64,000 nucleotides of DNA from the NCBI RefSeq assembly GCF_007829875.1, contig NZ_VIWV01000001.1, positions 5,302,501 through 5,366,500 of the forward strand, given 5' to 3'. The notes beneath the pieces were generated by a model, which was not told where the DNA came from, did no database searches, and saw only the letters and a program-made list of their open reading frames with translations. The DNA comes from Streptomyces capillispiralis (lineage in GTDB: Bacteria; Actinomycetota; Actinomycetes; Streptomycetales; Streptomycetaceae). Shown piece after piece: positions 1 to 8,753 of the stretch. Both the position numbers and the translations under genes were made by a program. The number at the start of each line of letters is the position of its first letter. Position 1 is the first letter of the stretch.

Positions 1-2
1 CG

Positions 3-1007
3 ATGCTCGTACCCAAAGCCGAACTGCACCTTCACATCGAAGGCACGCTCGAACCCGAGCTGGCCTTCGCGCTCGCCGCGCGCAACGGCGTCGCGCTGCC
101 CTACGCCGACACCGACGCGCTCCGCGAGGCGTACCGCTTCGAGGACCTGCAGTCCTTCCTGAACCTGTACTACGAGCTGATGGCGGTGCTGCGCACCGAG
201 CGGGACTTCGAGGACCTCGCCGACGCCTACCTCGCCCGTGCCGCCGCGCAGGGCGTGCGGCACGCGGAGATCTTCTTCGACCCGCAGGCGCACCTGGCGC
301 GCGGCGTCGGCATGGACACGGTGGTCGAGGGACTGTGGCGGGCCCTGGGCAGGAGTGTCGAGACGCACGGCGTCTCGACCCGGCTGATCCTGTGCTTCCT
401 GCGCGACGAGTCCGCCGCGTCCGCCCTGGCCACCCTGGACGCCGCGAAGCCGTACCTGGACCGGATCACCGGTGTCGGGCTCGACTCGGCCGAGGTCGGG
501 CATCCGCCGGCGAAGTTCCGCGAGGTGTACGAGGCCGCCGCCGCGCTGGGGCTGCGGCGCGTGGCGCACGCCGGTGAGGAGGGGCCGCCGGAGTACATCA
601 CCGAGGCCCTGGACGTGCTCGGCGTCGAGCGCGTCGACCACGGGCTGCGCTGCGTGGAGGATCCGGCGCTGGTGGCGCGGCTGGTGAGGGAGCGGATACC
701 GCTGACCCTGTGCCCGCTGTCCAACGTCCGGCTGCGCACGGTGGACACCCTCGCCGCCCATCCGCTGCCCGCGATGCTCGACGCCGGACTGATGTGCACG
801 GTCAACTCCGACGACCCGGCGTACTTCGGCGGCTACGCCGGGGACACCTTCGACGCGGTGCGCGACACCCTCGGCCTGCCGCCGGAGCGCCTGCGCGAGC
901 TGGCCCGCAACTCCTTCCTCGCCTCCTTCCTGGAGGACGACGAGGAGCTGCGGGCGCGGTACCTGGCCGAGGTGGAGGCGTACGACTTCGGCGCCGGCGT
1001 CCGCTGA
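3..1007 (+). CDS. add: Adenine/adenosine deaminase
   Basis: Zinc-dependent deaminase of the adenosine deaminase superfamily, acting in cytosolic purine salvage. The 334-residue protein has the metal-binding HLH near the N-terminus (His9, His11), a VAHAGEEGPPEY segment near residue 187 carrying a zinc histidine and the catalytic glutamate, ERVDHG near residue 211, and NSDDPAYFGGY near residue 268. The FFDPQ motif at residues 91-95 and the overall wording match bacterial proteins shown to act on adenine rather than adenosine, so adenine may be the true substrate; this is inference from family resemblance. The ATG is two bases inside the window, so the promoter and ribosome binding site are not visible. 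It converges on the MFS gene downstream with only a few bases between the stops. Confidence 0.88.
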   Translation: MLVPKAELHLHIEGTLEPELAFALAARNGVALPYADTDALREAYRFEDLQSFLNLYYELMAVLRTERDFEDLADAYLARAAAQGVRHAEIFFDPQAHLARGVGMDTVVEGLWRALGRSVETHGVSTRLILCFLRDESAASALATLDAAKPYLDRITGVGLDSAEVGHPPAKFREVYEAAAALGLRRVAHAGEEGPPEYITEALDVLGVERVDHGLRCVEDPALVARLVRERIPLTLCPLSNVRLRTVDTLAAHPLPAMLDAGLMCTVNSDDPAYFGGYAGDTFDAVRDTLGLPPERLRELARNSFLASFLEDDEELRARYLAEVEAYDFGAGVR

Positions 1008-1011
1008 CCCC

Positions 1012-2340
1012 TCAGGGCGCCCCGGGTGCCCGGGTCGCCGCCGCGGTGTCGTAGGCGCGGCGGGCCGGGGCGGGGGTGCCGTCCATCGGGATCTCCACCA
1101 CGGGCTGTTCCGGGGCGCCGATCTCCGGGACCGTGCCCGCCGGGGCGCCCGGGGCCGCGGCCACCACGGCCGCCGGGTGGCCGCCGCGGCGCCGGACCGC
1201 GCCCGGCAGCAGCGGTCGCCCGCCGGTGTGCAGGGCGACGGCGGTCATCGGGAGCGCGACCAGCAGCAGTCCGGCGGCGAGCACGGTGCCCATCACCGGG
1301 AACCCGGCCTGCGCGGACAGCACGCTGCCGGTCAGCGGCCCGGCGGCGGTGCCCAGCGAGGACGCGGAGCCCACGAGCACGGCCCAGCGTCCGCGCGGGT
1401 CCAGCGAGGCGGCGAGTCCGATCAGGTACGACAGGACGACCGGGTAGACCGTGTTCCAGGCGATCTCCCCGGCGGCGAAGCCGCCCAGACCGGTCGCGGA
1501 GGCGCTGAGCGCGATGCAGCCGGCGATGACGACCGTGCCGCCGCCGATGGGCAGCGCCCGCCCGAGCCGCGGGCCCAGCGCGCCCGCGCCCAGGACACCC
1601 AGCAGTCCGGCGCCCAGCGCCACCGCGAAGACGACGCCCACGGTCGCCTCGGAGAGGTGCGCCTGGTCGACCCCGATGCGTCCGCTCACGCCCCACAGCG
1701 CGTTCTGCGCGAGGGACCACAGCAGCATGGCGCCGGCCAGGACCGTCCCCGACCGCAGGTGGGGCAGACGGGCGGCCGTCGCCGGCTCGGCGTGGCGCGG
1801 ACCGGGGGTGCCGGCGGGCAGCCGGGAGGTCAGCGGCCACACGGCCAGCGCCGTGAGGGCGATGGCGGCCAGGGTGAGCCCGTGGCCCGGCAGATGGGGC
1901 ACCGTCAGGTACACCACGCCCGCGAGCGCGGAGACGCTGAGGAGTCCGAGCGTGGAGGCCCGGTGGGGGTCCCGTTCGGCGGCGATCCGGGTGGCGGCGA
2001 CCGTCGTGGCCGTGCCCGAGCCGAAGCCGCCGACCATCGCACCGGCGACGACGGCCGGTACGGCGGTGGTGAGGGCGGCCCCGCCGTATCCGACGGCGGC
2101 CAGCACGAGACCCAGCCGGGCCAGGGTGCGCGCCCCGGCCCGCTCCACGCGGGAGGCCAGCAGGAACCCGGCCGTGGCGGAACTCAGCAGCAGCGCGCTG
2201 CCGACGGCTCCGGCCTGGGTGGCGGACAGATCGAGGCCGCGTTCCAGCCGGCCGACGGTGGTCGGCAGCAGATACGGGGCGAGGTACCCGGCCGTGAAAA
2301 GGGCGACGAGGGGCCAGGGAGTGGTGCGGGGGGCGAACAC
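1012..2340 (-). CDS. MFS transporter
   Basis: Major facilitator superfamily membrane protein with about 12 hydrophobic segments and alanine/leucine/glycine-rich helices. I chose the GTG at 2340 (protein begins VFAPRTTPWPLVALF), which directly precedes the first membrane helix. The reading frame stays open upstream to a TTG at 2454, but that extension has no membrane character or motif. The C-terminal roughly 60 residues are a polar tail. The substrate cannot be told from sequence; drug or sugar efflux are both possible. It is transcribed toward adenosine deaminase and away from the IclR-type gene. Confidence 0.8.
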   Translation of the reverse strand: MFAPRTTPWPLVALFTAGYLAPYLLPTTVGRLERGLDLSATQAGAVGSALLLSSATAGFLLASRVERAGARTLARLGLVLAAVGYGGAALTTAVPAVVAGAMVGGFGSGTATTVAATRIAAERDPHRASTLGLLSVSALAGVVYLTVPHLPGHGLTLAAIALTALAVWPLTSRLPAGTPGPRHAEPATAARLPHLRSGTVLAGAMLLWSLAQNALWGVSGRIGVDQAHLSEATVGVVFAVALGAGLLGVLGAGALGPRLGRALPIGGGTVVIAGCIALSASATGLGGFAAGEIAWNTVYPVVLSYLIGLAASLDPRGRWAVLVGSASSLGTAAGPLTGSVLSAQAGFPVMGTVLAAGLLLVALPMTAVALHTGGRPLLPGAVRRRGGHPAAVVAAAPGAPAGTVPEIGAPEQPVVEIPMDGTPAPARRAYDTAAATRAPGAP

Positions 2341-2525
2341 GGGCGTTCCCAGGGCATGCGAAGGGGACGGTGCGGAATTGCGGAGAAAGGGGGAGCGACG
2401 ACCGTCGATCGACAGGAGCGCGCGGGCAATTTGTATCAAGCCGGGGGAGGGCAACGGGAGCGCGCAAGGTGTGATCTAAGACACTCTTGCGTTTGAGGTT
2501 TCGGGGGCGGGGGTAGCCGCGTCCG

Positions 2526-3308
2526 CTACCGCCAGTGAATGGCCCCGCCACCTGCGGGAACCGTCGCCTCCACCTTGGTCCGGATCTCCCGCATCACGGC
2601 GACGATCCGCCGCTCGCGCTCCGGCGTCAGCCGGGCCACCGGCACCGAGCAGCTGATGGCGTCCTGCGCGGGGGAGTCGTACCGCAGGGCGAAGCCGAAG
2701 CCGACGATCCCGGGCACGCCCTCCTCCCGGTCCACGGAGTGGCCGCGCTCCCGCACCCGGCCCAGATCGGCCGCCAGCGCCTCCCGCGAGGTGAGCGTGT
2801 TGGGCGTGGCCGCCTCGTACGGTCCCTCGGGCAGCTCCTCGTCCGGCCGCTCCGCCAGCAGCGCCTTGCCCAGCGCGCCCATGTGGGCGGGCAGCCGCCG
2901 GCCGACGCGGCTGATGGTGCGCAGGTACTCGTGCGACTCGCGCGTCGCCAGATAGGCCACGTCGTGCCCGTCCAGCCGCCCCATGTGGATGGTCTCGCCC
3001 AGCGCGTCGGACGCCTCGTCGAGATACGGGCGCACGATCCGCACGCGGGGGTCCGAGTCGAGGTAGCTGGTGCCGGTGAGCAGGGCGTGGATGCCGATGC
3101 CGTACAGCGAGCCGGTGACGTCGGTGCGCACCCAGCCGCGCCCGATCAGGGTCTGCAGCAGCGCGTACATCGAGCTGCGCGGCACCTCCAGCGCGTCCGC
3201 CAGCTCCTGGAGGCGGGCGGGGCGGTCGCCGCGCGCGGCGAGCAGTTCCAGCAGATCCACTGTCCGCGCGGCGGACTTCACCTCGCGCACGCCCCCGGTC
3301 TCCGACAT
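2526..3308 (-). CDS. IclR-family transcriptional regulator of the glucarate operon
   Basis: A 260-residue IclR-type regulator. The N-terminal winged helix-turn-helix (AARTVDLLELLAARG, then a recognition region containing EVPRSSMYALLQTL) is followed by the IclR effector-binding domain with HMGRLDGHDVAYLA and the GRRLPAHMGALGKALLA signature. The ATG at 3308 (MSETGGVREVKSAARTVDLL) is preferred to the upstream in-frame ATG at 3389, because the longer version would run across the divergent promoter. It lies head to head with kdgD-gudD-MFS and most likely controls them in response to a sugar acid. Target and effector are inferred from position. Confidence 0.88.
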   Translation of the reverse strand: MSETGGVREVKSAARTVDLLELLAARGDRPARLQELADALEVPRSSMYALLQTLIGRGWVRTDVTGSLYGIGIHALLTGTSYLDSDPRVRIVRPYLDEASDALGETIHMGRLDGHDVAYLATRESHEYLRTISRVGRRLPAHMGALGKALLAERPDEELPEGPYEAATPNTLTSREALAADLGRVRERGHSVDREEGVPGIVGFGFALRYDSPAQDAISCSVPVARLTPERERRIVAVMREIRTKVEATVPAGGGAIHWR

Positions 3309-3350
3309 GCGCCGATCGTAGTCCGGCGGGAGAAGGGGCGCTCCGGACCG

Positions 3351-3379
3351 TTGACGGCTCCTGTTCGCGTACCTAACCT
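3351..3379 (+). promoter_or_regulatory. Candidate promoter of the glucarate operon
   Basis: TTGACG at 3351-3356 and TAACCT at 3374-3379 are separated by 17 bases, a good match to a housekeeping sigma-factor promoter. Initiation would fall near 3386, inside the inverted repeat described next. It points toward kdgD. Confidence 0.55.
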
Positions 3380-3380
3380 T

Positions 3381-3417
3381 CATCTCCATACGTGGATGAC
3401 GTCTACATAGGGAGATG
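3381..3417. promoter_or_regulatory. Inverted repeat, candidate IclR operator
   Basis: CATCTCC (3381-3387) and GGAGATG (3411-3417) are perfect 7-base inverted arms around a 23-base centre that itself holds TCCA-N4-TGGA. The repeat covers the predicted transcription start and the kdgD ribosome binding site. A bound repressor would therefore block both promoter clearance and leader transcription. IclR binding is inferred. Confidence 0.45.
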
Positions 3418-3418
3418 G

Positions 3419-4381
3419 GTGCGGGTGAGTCCCGATACGGACCCGAGCGGTGCGGCCGCCGTGGCGAGCCGCCTGAAGGACGCGATGGCGAACGGGGTGC
3501 TCTCCTTCCCGCTCACCGCCTTCCACGACGACGGCTCCCTCGACCCGGACGGCTTCCGCGCCTACGTCGCGGCTCAGCTCGCCACCGGCCCCGGCGCCGT
3601 CTTCCCCGCCTGCGGCACCGGCGAGTTCTTCTCCCTGGACGAGGAGGAGTACCGGCAGGTCGTCACCATCACCGCCGAGGAGAGCGCGGGCCGGGTGCCG
3701 GTCGTCGCCGGCACCGGCTACGGCTGGGCCCAGGCCGCCCGGTTCGCGCGCATCGCCGAGGAGGCCGGCGCCGACGCCCTCCTCGTCCTGCCGCACTACC
3801 TCGTCACCGCCCCGCAGGACGGCCTCGTCGCCCAGGTGGAGGCGATCGCCGCCCGCACCCGGCTGCCGCTCGTCGCCTACCAGCGCGGCCAGGTCGCCTA
3901 CACCGCCGACGCGCTGAAGCGGATCGCCGCCCTGCCGAACGTCATCGGCCTCAAGGACGGCCACAGCGACCTCGACCGCCTGCTGCGCCTCACCCTCGCC
4001 GCCCCCGAGGACTTCCTCTTCTTCAACGGCGCCGCCACCGCCGAGATCCAGGCCCGCGCCTACGCCACCGTCGGCGTCCCCGCCTACTCCTCCGCCGTCC
4101 ACGCCTTCGCCCCCGAGATCGCGAACGCCTTCTTCGCCGCCCTGCGCGACGGCGCCGGGGACACCGTCGACGCGCTGCTGCGCGGCTTCTACATCCCCCT
4201 CGTCGAACTGCGCGACCGCGTGCCCGGATACGCGGTGTCGCTGGTGAAGGCCGCGGCCCGGCTGCGCGGCCGCCCCGTGGGCCCCGTACGCGCCCCGCTC
4301 ACCGACCCGTCGGCCCGGGACCTGGCCGACCTCGAAGCCCTGCTCACCACCGGACTCGACCTCGTAGGAGCCGCCCTGTGA
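3419..4381 (+). CDS. kdgD: 5-dehydro-4-deoxyglucarate dehydratase
   Basis: DHDPS/N-acetylneuraminate-lyase superfamily TIM barrel of about 320 residues. It is expected to dehydrate and decarboxylate 5-dehydro-4-deoxy-D-glucarate to 2,5-dioxopentanoate. Visible family features are GVLSFPLTAFHDDGSLD at the N-terminus, FPACGTGEFFSL in the first loop, LVAYQRG with the catalytic tyrosine, and NVIGLKDGHSD with the Schiff-base lysine. GTG at 3419 has AGGGAG (3408-3413) five bases upstream; GTG at 3425 is an alternative and GTG at 3392 lies inside the operator. The stop overlaps the gudD start (GTGA), giving coupled translation with the preceding pathway enzyme. Confidence 0.88.
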   Translation: MRVSPDTDPSGAAAVASRLKDAMANGVLSFPLTAFHDDGSLDPDGFRAYVAAQLATGPGAVFPACGTGEFFSLDEEEYRQVVTITAEESAGRVPVVAGTGYGWAQAARFARIAEEAGADALLVLPHYLVTAPQDGLVAQVEAIAARTRLPLVAYQRGQVAYTADALKRIAALPNVIGLKDGHSDLDRLLRLTLAAPEDFLFFNGAATAEIQARAYATVGVPAYSSAVHAFAPEIANAFFAALRDGAGDTVDALLRGFYIPLVELRDRVPGYAVSLVKAAARLRGRPVGPVRAPLTDPSARDLADLEALLTTGLDLVGAAL

Positions 4382-5736
4382 CCTCCCCGACCGCCCGCGA
4401 CCTGACCGTGACGGAGGTCCGGCTCACCCCGATCCTCGTCGCCGACCCGCCCCTGCTCAACACCCAGGGCGTCCACCAGCCCTACACCCCCCGCCTGATC
4501 ATCGAGGTGGTCACCGCCGACGGGACCACCGGACTGGGCGAGACCTACGGCGACACCAAGTACCTGGACCTCGCCAAGCCCCTCGCGGACAGGCTCGTCG
4601 GCCGCCAGGCCGGCGACCTGAACGCGCTGTTCATGGAGGCCGACGAGGTCGCCGTCGACGCCTCCCAGGTCTCCGGCAAGGTCGACGTCGGCGGACTGCG
4701 CGGCGTGCAGACCGCCGACAAGCTCCGCCTGTCGGTGCTCTCCGGCTTCGAGGTCGCCTGCCTCGACGCCCTCGGCAAGTCCCTCGGCCTGCCCGTGCAC
4801 GCCCTGCTCGGCGGCAAGGTGCGCGACGCCGTCGAGTACAGCGCGTACCTCTTCTACAAGTGGGCCGGCCACCCCGAGGGCGTCACCGCGGAGCAGGACG
4901 ACTGGGGCGCCGCCGTCGACCCGGCCGGCGTCGTCGAGCAGGCCCGCGTCTTCAAGGAGCGCTACGGCTTCACCTCCTTCAAGCTCAAGGGCGGCGTCTT
5001 CCCGCCCGACGAGGAGATCGCCGCGATCCGCGCCCTCGCCGACGCCTTCCCCGGCCACCCCCTGCGCCTGGACCCCAACGGCGCCTGGTCCGTGGAGACC
5101 TCGCTGAAGGTCGCCGAGGAACTCGGGGACGTCCTCGAATACCTGGAGGACCCCACGCTCGGCACCCCCGCCATGGCCGAGGTCGCCGCCCGCATGCAAG
5201 GGGCGGCGCGCAGCGCCTCGGACAAGGGCGGTGGTGGGCGACGGGTGGGCGTGCCGCTCGCCACCAACATGTGCGTGACGACGTTCGCCGAGATCAAGGA
5301 GGCGTTCACCACCGGCGCCGTCCAGGTCGTCCTCTCCGACCACCACTACTGGGGCGGACTGCGCAACACCCAGCAACTCGCCGCCATCTGCCGCACCTTC
5401 GGCGTCGGCGTCTCCATGCACTCCAACACCCACCTCGGCATCAGCCTCGCCGCCATGACCCACGTGGCGGCCACCGTCCCCAACCTCCACCACGCCTGCG
5501 ACTCCCACTACCCCTGGCAGTCGGAGGACGTCCTCACCGAACGCCTCACCTTCGAGGGCGGCACCCTGCGGGTCTCCGACGCCCCCGGCCTCGGCGTCGC
5601 ACTCGACCGCGACCGCCTCGCCCTCCTGCACCAGCGGTGGCTCGACGACGACGGCTCGCTGCGCGACCGCGACGACGCGGCGGCCATGCGGGTCACCGAC
5701 CCCGACTGGGTCACCCCGGCCGTCCCGCGCTGGTGA
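4378..5736 (+). CDS. gudD: Glucarate dehydratase with an in-frame insertion
   Basis: Enolase-superfamily enzyme (452 residues) expected to convert D-glucarate to 5-dehydro-4-deoxy-D-glucarate, the substrate of KdgD encoded just upstream. Seen: FTSFKLKGG with the KxK catalytic lysine pair, LRLDPNGAW and YLEDP metal ligands, PLATNMCVTT, and the catalytic-histidine region SMHSNTHLGISLA. GTG start with AGGAG at 4366-4370, overlapping the kdgD stop. Residues 274-291 (5197-5250), between AEVAARM and VPLATNM, are about 18 residues absent from the glucarate dehydratases I can recall. The segment is glycine/arginine rich and keeps the frame; it may be a short inserted repeat. Activity is probably kept, since all catalytic motifs are intact. 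Confidence 0.88.
   Translation: MTSPTARDLTVTEVRLTPILVADPPLLNTQGVHQPYTPRLIIEVVTADGTTGLGETYGDTKYLDLAKPLADRLVGRQAGDLNALFMEADEVAVDASQVSGKVDVGGLRGVQTADKLRLSVLSGFEVACLDALGKSLGLPVHALLGGKVRDAVEYSAYLFYKWAGHPEGVTAEQDDWGAAVDPAGVVEQARVFKERYGFTSFKLKGGVFPPDEEIAAIRALADAFPGHPLRLDPNGAWSVETSLKVAEELGDVLEYLEDPTLGTPAMAEVAARMQGAARSASDKGGGGRRVGVPLATNMCVTTFAEIKEAFTTGAVQVVLSDHHYWGGLRNTQQLAAICRTFGVGVSMHSNTHLGISLAAMTHVAATVPNLHHACDSHYPWQSEDVLTERLTFEGGTLRVSDAPGLGVALDRDRLALLHQRWLDDDGSLRDRDDAAAMRVTDPDWVTPAVPRW
5197..5250 (+). repeat. Putative short in-frame insertion inside gudD
   Basis: A 54-base GC-rich block encodes QGAARSASDKGGGGRRVG between two conserved enzyme segments. Its complement contains CCCGTCGCCCACCACC, and a similar string CCCGTCGCCCGCCACCACC occurs in the PfkB kinase near 7782-7800, also within a poorly conserved stretch. 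This suggests, but does not prove, a dispersed element tolerated inside coding sequence. Confidence 0.3.
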
Positions 5737-5814
5737 CCGCCCGGCGGGGGCGGGCGGCCGTCGCCGCCCGCCCCCGCCGACCCCACCTCCCCCCTGCCAC
5801 GATCGGAGCCGCTC

Positions 5815-7227
5815 GTGTCCGCAGTGCCCCAGGTCCCCGAAGTGATCCACCCGCCGGCCGTCCAGTCGGCCATCCGCAAGATCTTCCGCCGCGTCGTCCC
5901 GCTGTTCTTCGTCATGTTCGTCGCGAACTACATGGACCGCGTCAACCTCGGCTTCGCCCAGGACGAACTCCGCGCCGACGTCGGCCTGTCGGCCGCCGCG
6001 TTCGGCCTCGGCGCCGGCATCTTCTTCATCGCCTACGCCCTCTTCGAGGTCCCCTCCAACATCCTCATGGAGCGCTACGGGCCCAAGGTCTGGCTCACCC
6101 GCATCATGATCAGCTGGGGCGTCGTCGCCACCGCGATGGCCTTCGTCAACAGCGTCGAGATGTTCTACGCCCTGCGCTTCCTGCTCGGCGTCGCCGAGGC
6201 CGGCTTCTTCCCCGCCGTCATCTACTACTTCAGCCGCTGGCTGCCCGACTCCCACCGCGGCCGCGCCACCTCGATGTTCCTCATGGGCTCGGGCACCGCC
6301 ACCGTCATCGTCGGACCCGTCTCCGGCGCCCTGATGGAGATGCACGGCATCTGGGGCCACGCCGGCTGGCAGTGGATGTTCTTCATCGAGGGCGTCTTCT
6401 CCGTCGTCCTCGGCTTCGTCGTCTACCGCTTCCTCGACTCCGGCATCGACAAGGCCGACTGGCTCACCGACGAGGAGAAGACCGGCCTGGTCGCCGTCAT
6501 CGACGCCGAACAGGACGCCCGCGACGCACAGCGCGGCACCCGCGGCCGCGCCTCCCGCTGGAAGCTGCTCGCCGACCCCCAGATGCTGCTCTTCCTGTGG
6601 ATCTACTTCGCGATCAACGTCGCCCTGTACGCGGTCACCTTCTGGCTGCCGTCGATCGTGGCCGACATCGGCGGGCTCAGCTCCTTCCAGGTCGGGCTGC
6701 TGACGTCCGTGCCATGGCTGTGCGCCATCGCCGCCGTGTACCTCAGCGGGCGGGTCTCCGACCGCATCGGCAAGCGGCGCCCCGTACTGATGACCCTGCT
6801 CGTCCTCGGCGGCTGCGGCACCCTGCTGGCCGTGTTCGTCTCGCCCTGGGCGGGACTGGGCGCGCTCTGCCTGGCCGCCATGGGCTTCAAACCGGCCTCC
6901 CCGATCTTCTGGACCATCCCGCAGAGCTATCTCGACGCCCGCGCGGCGGCCCCCGGCATCGCTCTCATCAACTCCATCGGCAACCTCGGCGGCTTCGTCG
7001 CCCCCACCGCCTTCGGGATCATCGAGGACTCGACGGGCTCCACCAAGGGCGGCCTGGTCGGACTCACCGTCGTCGGCTTCCTGGCCGCGCTGAGCGTGCT
7101 GCTGGTGCGCGGCGGCGGACGCAACGACCGCGTCAGGACCAGCCCGTCCAAGGCCCCGACGGCCACCGCACCCGGGACGACACCGGGCGCGGCGCGCACC
7201 GCGCACCCGGGGCCCTCGACGGCCTGA
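5815..7227 (+). CDS. MFS sugar-acid transporter (anion:cation symporter type)
   Basis: A 470-residue inner-membrane transporter with 12 predicted helices and the features of the ACS family that carries glucarate, galactarate and related acids: the early NYMDRVNLGFA helix, FEVPSNILMERYG, LGVAEAGFFPAVIYYFSRWLP, and a central loop before FLWIYFAINVALYAVTFWLP. GTG start with GGAG at 5805-5808. It is third in the operon after kdgD and gudD, which fits import of the substrate those enzymes degrade. The last 40 residues are a Pro/Thr/Ala-rich cytoplasmic tail of no recognised function. D-glucarate versus D-galactarate cannot be separated by reading. Confidence 0.85.
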   Translation: MSAVPQVPEVIHPPAVQSAIRKIFRRVVPLFFVMFVANYMDRVNLGFAQDELRADVGLSAAAFGLGAGIFFIAYALFEVPSNILMERYGPKVWLTRIMISWGVVATAMAFVNSVEMFYALRFLLGVAEAGFFPAVIYYFSRWLPDSHRGRATSMFLMGSGTATVIVGPVSGALMEMHGIWGHAGWQWMFFIEGVFSVVLGFVVYRFLDSGIDKADWLTDEEKTGLVAVIDAEQDARDAQRGTRGRASRWKLLADPQMLLFLWIYFAINVALYAVTFWLPSIVADIGGLSSFQVGLLTSVPWLCAIAAVYLSGRVSDRIGKRRPVLMTLLVLGGCGTLLAVFVSPWAGLGALCLAAMGFKPASPIFWTIPQSYLDARAAAPGIALINSIGNLGGFVAPTAFGIIEDSTGSTKGGLVGLTVVGFLAALSVLLVRGGGRNDRVRTSPSKAPTATAPGTTPGAARTAHPGPSTA

Positions 7228-7249
7228 GACTCCTCGAAGGGCGGGCCCG

Positions 7250-7271
7250 CACCGTGACAGCCGTCACGGTG
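7250..7271. terminator. Perfect 9-base inverted repeat after the transporter gene
   Basis: CACCGTGAC (7250-7258), AGCC, GTCACGGTG (7263-7271), 23 bases after the MFS stop and 55 bases before the kinase start. It could be the operon terminator or an operator for the kinase. No T-run follows, which is common in Streptomyces. Confidence 0.4.
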
Positions 7272-7326
7272 TCGGTGATGTGGTGCACACTGGCCAGATC
7301 CGCACCATGTCAGGGAGTCCACCGTG

Positions 7327-8499
7327 ATGGCGTCCACAGGGAAGGCAGTCACCGACGGATCGCACCGCTCGTTCCGGGTCGATCCCCTCGCCGCCCTGCG
7401 CACCCCGCACGATCCCCCCTGGGACGTCTACCTCACCGGCACCGTCTTCCTCGACATCGTCTTCACCGGGCTCGACTCCGCCCCGGTGCGCGGGACCGAG
7501 TCCTGGGCACGCGGGATGGGGTCGAGCCCCGGCGGCGTCGCCAACATGGCCACCGCGCTGGCGCGCCTCGGCCTGCGCACCTCCCTCGCGGCGGCCTTCG
7601 GCGACGACCACTACGGCGAGTACTGCTGGGACGCGCTGGAGCAGGGCGAGGGCATCGACCTCTCCCCGTCGCGCACCGTGCCCGGCTGGCACTCGCCGGT
7701 CACGGTCTCCATGGCCTACGAGGGCGAGCGCACGATGGTCTCCCACGGCCACGAACCGCCCCCCGAGGAGCCCGACCGCCCGTCGCCCGCCACCACCCGC
7801 ACGCGCCGCCCCCCGGGCGCCGGCCTGCCTCCGTGCCCGCCCCGCGCGCGGGCCGCGGTCGCCTCCCTCACGCCGGGCCGCAGCGCCCCCTGGATCGCGC
7901 AGGCCGTGCGCCAGGGCGCCAGGATCTTCGGCGACGTCGGCTGGGACGACACGGGCGCCTGGGACCTCGCCGCGCTCGGCGACCTGCGGCACTGCGAGGC
8001 CTTCCTGCCGAACGCGCAGGAGGCCATGCGCTACACCGGCACCGACTGCCCCCGCGCCGCCGCGCACGCCCTCACCGAGCACGTGCCGGTCGCGGTGGTC
8101 ACCCTCGGCGCGGAGGGTGCGTACGCGGTGGACCGGCGCACCGGGGAGACCGCCTCGGTGCCGGCCATCGAGGTGGAGGCGCTGGACCCGACCGGGGCGG
8201 GCGACGTGTTCGTCGCGGGCTTCGTCACCGGCACGCTGGCCGGCTGGCCGCTGGCCGACCGCCTCGCCTTCGCCGGCCTCACCGCCGCGCTGTCCGTCCA
8301 GGAGTTCGGCGGCTCGCTGTCGGCGCCGGGGTGGACGGAGATCGCGGGGTGGTGGCGCAGGGTCCAGTCGGTCGAGGGGCAGGACCCCGCCGCGCTGCGG
8401 CGGTACGCGTTCCTGGCGGACGTGGTCCCGGAGGACTGCGTACGGCCCTGGCCGCTGAGGCGCGCGGTCCCGACGATCGGCTTCCGCCGCTCGGCCTGA
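7327..8499 (+). CDS. PfkB-family carbohydrate/nucleoside kinase
   Basis: Cytosolic ribokinase/PfkB-type sugar kinase of 390 residues. Visible features are the N-terminal VYLTGTVFLDIVFTGL, the sugar-binding GGVANMATALARLGL, and the C-terminal LDPTGAGDVFVAGF with the catalytic aspartate and anion hole. GTG 7324 and ATG 7327 are adjacent; AGGGAG at 7312-7317 serves either. Residues about 143-170 (7755-7836) are a proline/arginine-rich stretch that replaces the usual short loop and may be an insertion. The hairpin upstream suggests it is not strictly part of the glucarate operon. The sugar substrate is unknown. Confidence 0.82.
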   Translation: MASTGKAVTDGSHRSFRVDPLAALRTPHDPPWDVYLTGTVFLDIVFTGLDSAPVRGTESWARGMGSSPGGVANMATALARLGLRTSLAAAFGDDHYGEYCWDALEQGEGIDLSPSRTVPGWHSPVTVSMAYEGERTMVSHGHEPPPEEPDRPSPATTRTRRPPGAGLPPCPPRARAAVASLTPGRSAPWIAQAVRQGARIFGDVGWDDTGAWDLAALGDLRHCEAFLPNAQEAMRYTGTDCPRAAAHALTEHVPVAVVTLGAEGAYAVDRRTGETASVPAIEVEALDPTGAGDVFVAGFVTGTLAGWPLADRLAFAGLTAALSVQEFGGSLSAPGWTEIAGWWRRVQSVEGQDPAALRRYAFLADVVPEDCVRPWPLRRAVPTIGFRRSA

Positions 8500-8647
8500 G
8501 GGGGAGCGGGAGCGGGCGGAGGGCGGTCGACGGAGGGGGCGGTCGACGGACGGGCCCCGGTGCTCGCGGGGACAGCCGGTGAACGGCCGGTGGCCGGAAG
8601 CGCGGCCGGTGGGTGGAAGCCGGGCGTCCGGACAAACGGCGGTCGAA

Positions 8648-8662
8648 AAGGCCTACGGCCTT
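8648..8662. repeat. Inverted repeat in the phoH upstream region
   Basis: AAGGCC-TAC-GGCCTT, about 90 bases before the phoH start in the 254-base gap after the kinase gene. The gap also holds GAGGAGG near 8720, too far from the ATG at 8754 to act as its ribosome binding site. A role as operator is only a possibility. Confidence 0.25.
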
Positions 8663-8753
8663 GTCACCCCCGCGGCGTACCCTGGGACACGCGAGGCCGC
8701 CCTCAGCCGTGCGGCCCTGACGAGGAGGAACCGCAGGCCTTCAGCGCCGGCCC

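Noticed and set aside
4189..7206. A 1005-residue minus-strand frame and a long plus-strand frame over the glucarate operon
   Set aside because: Both are shadows; kdgD, gudD and the transporter have full family motifs and overlapping starts and stops.
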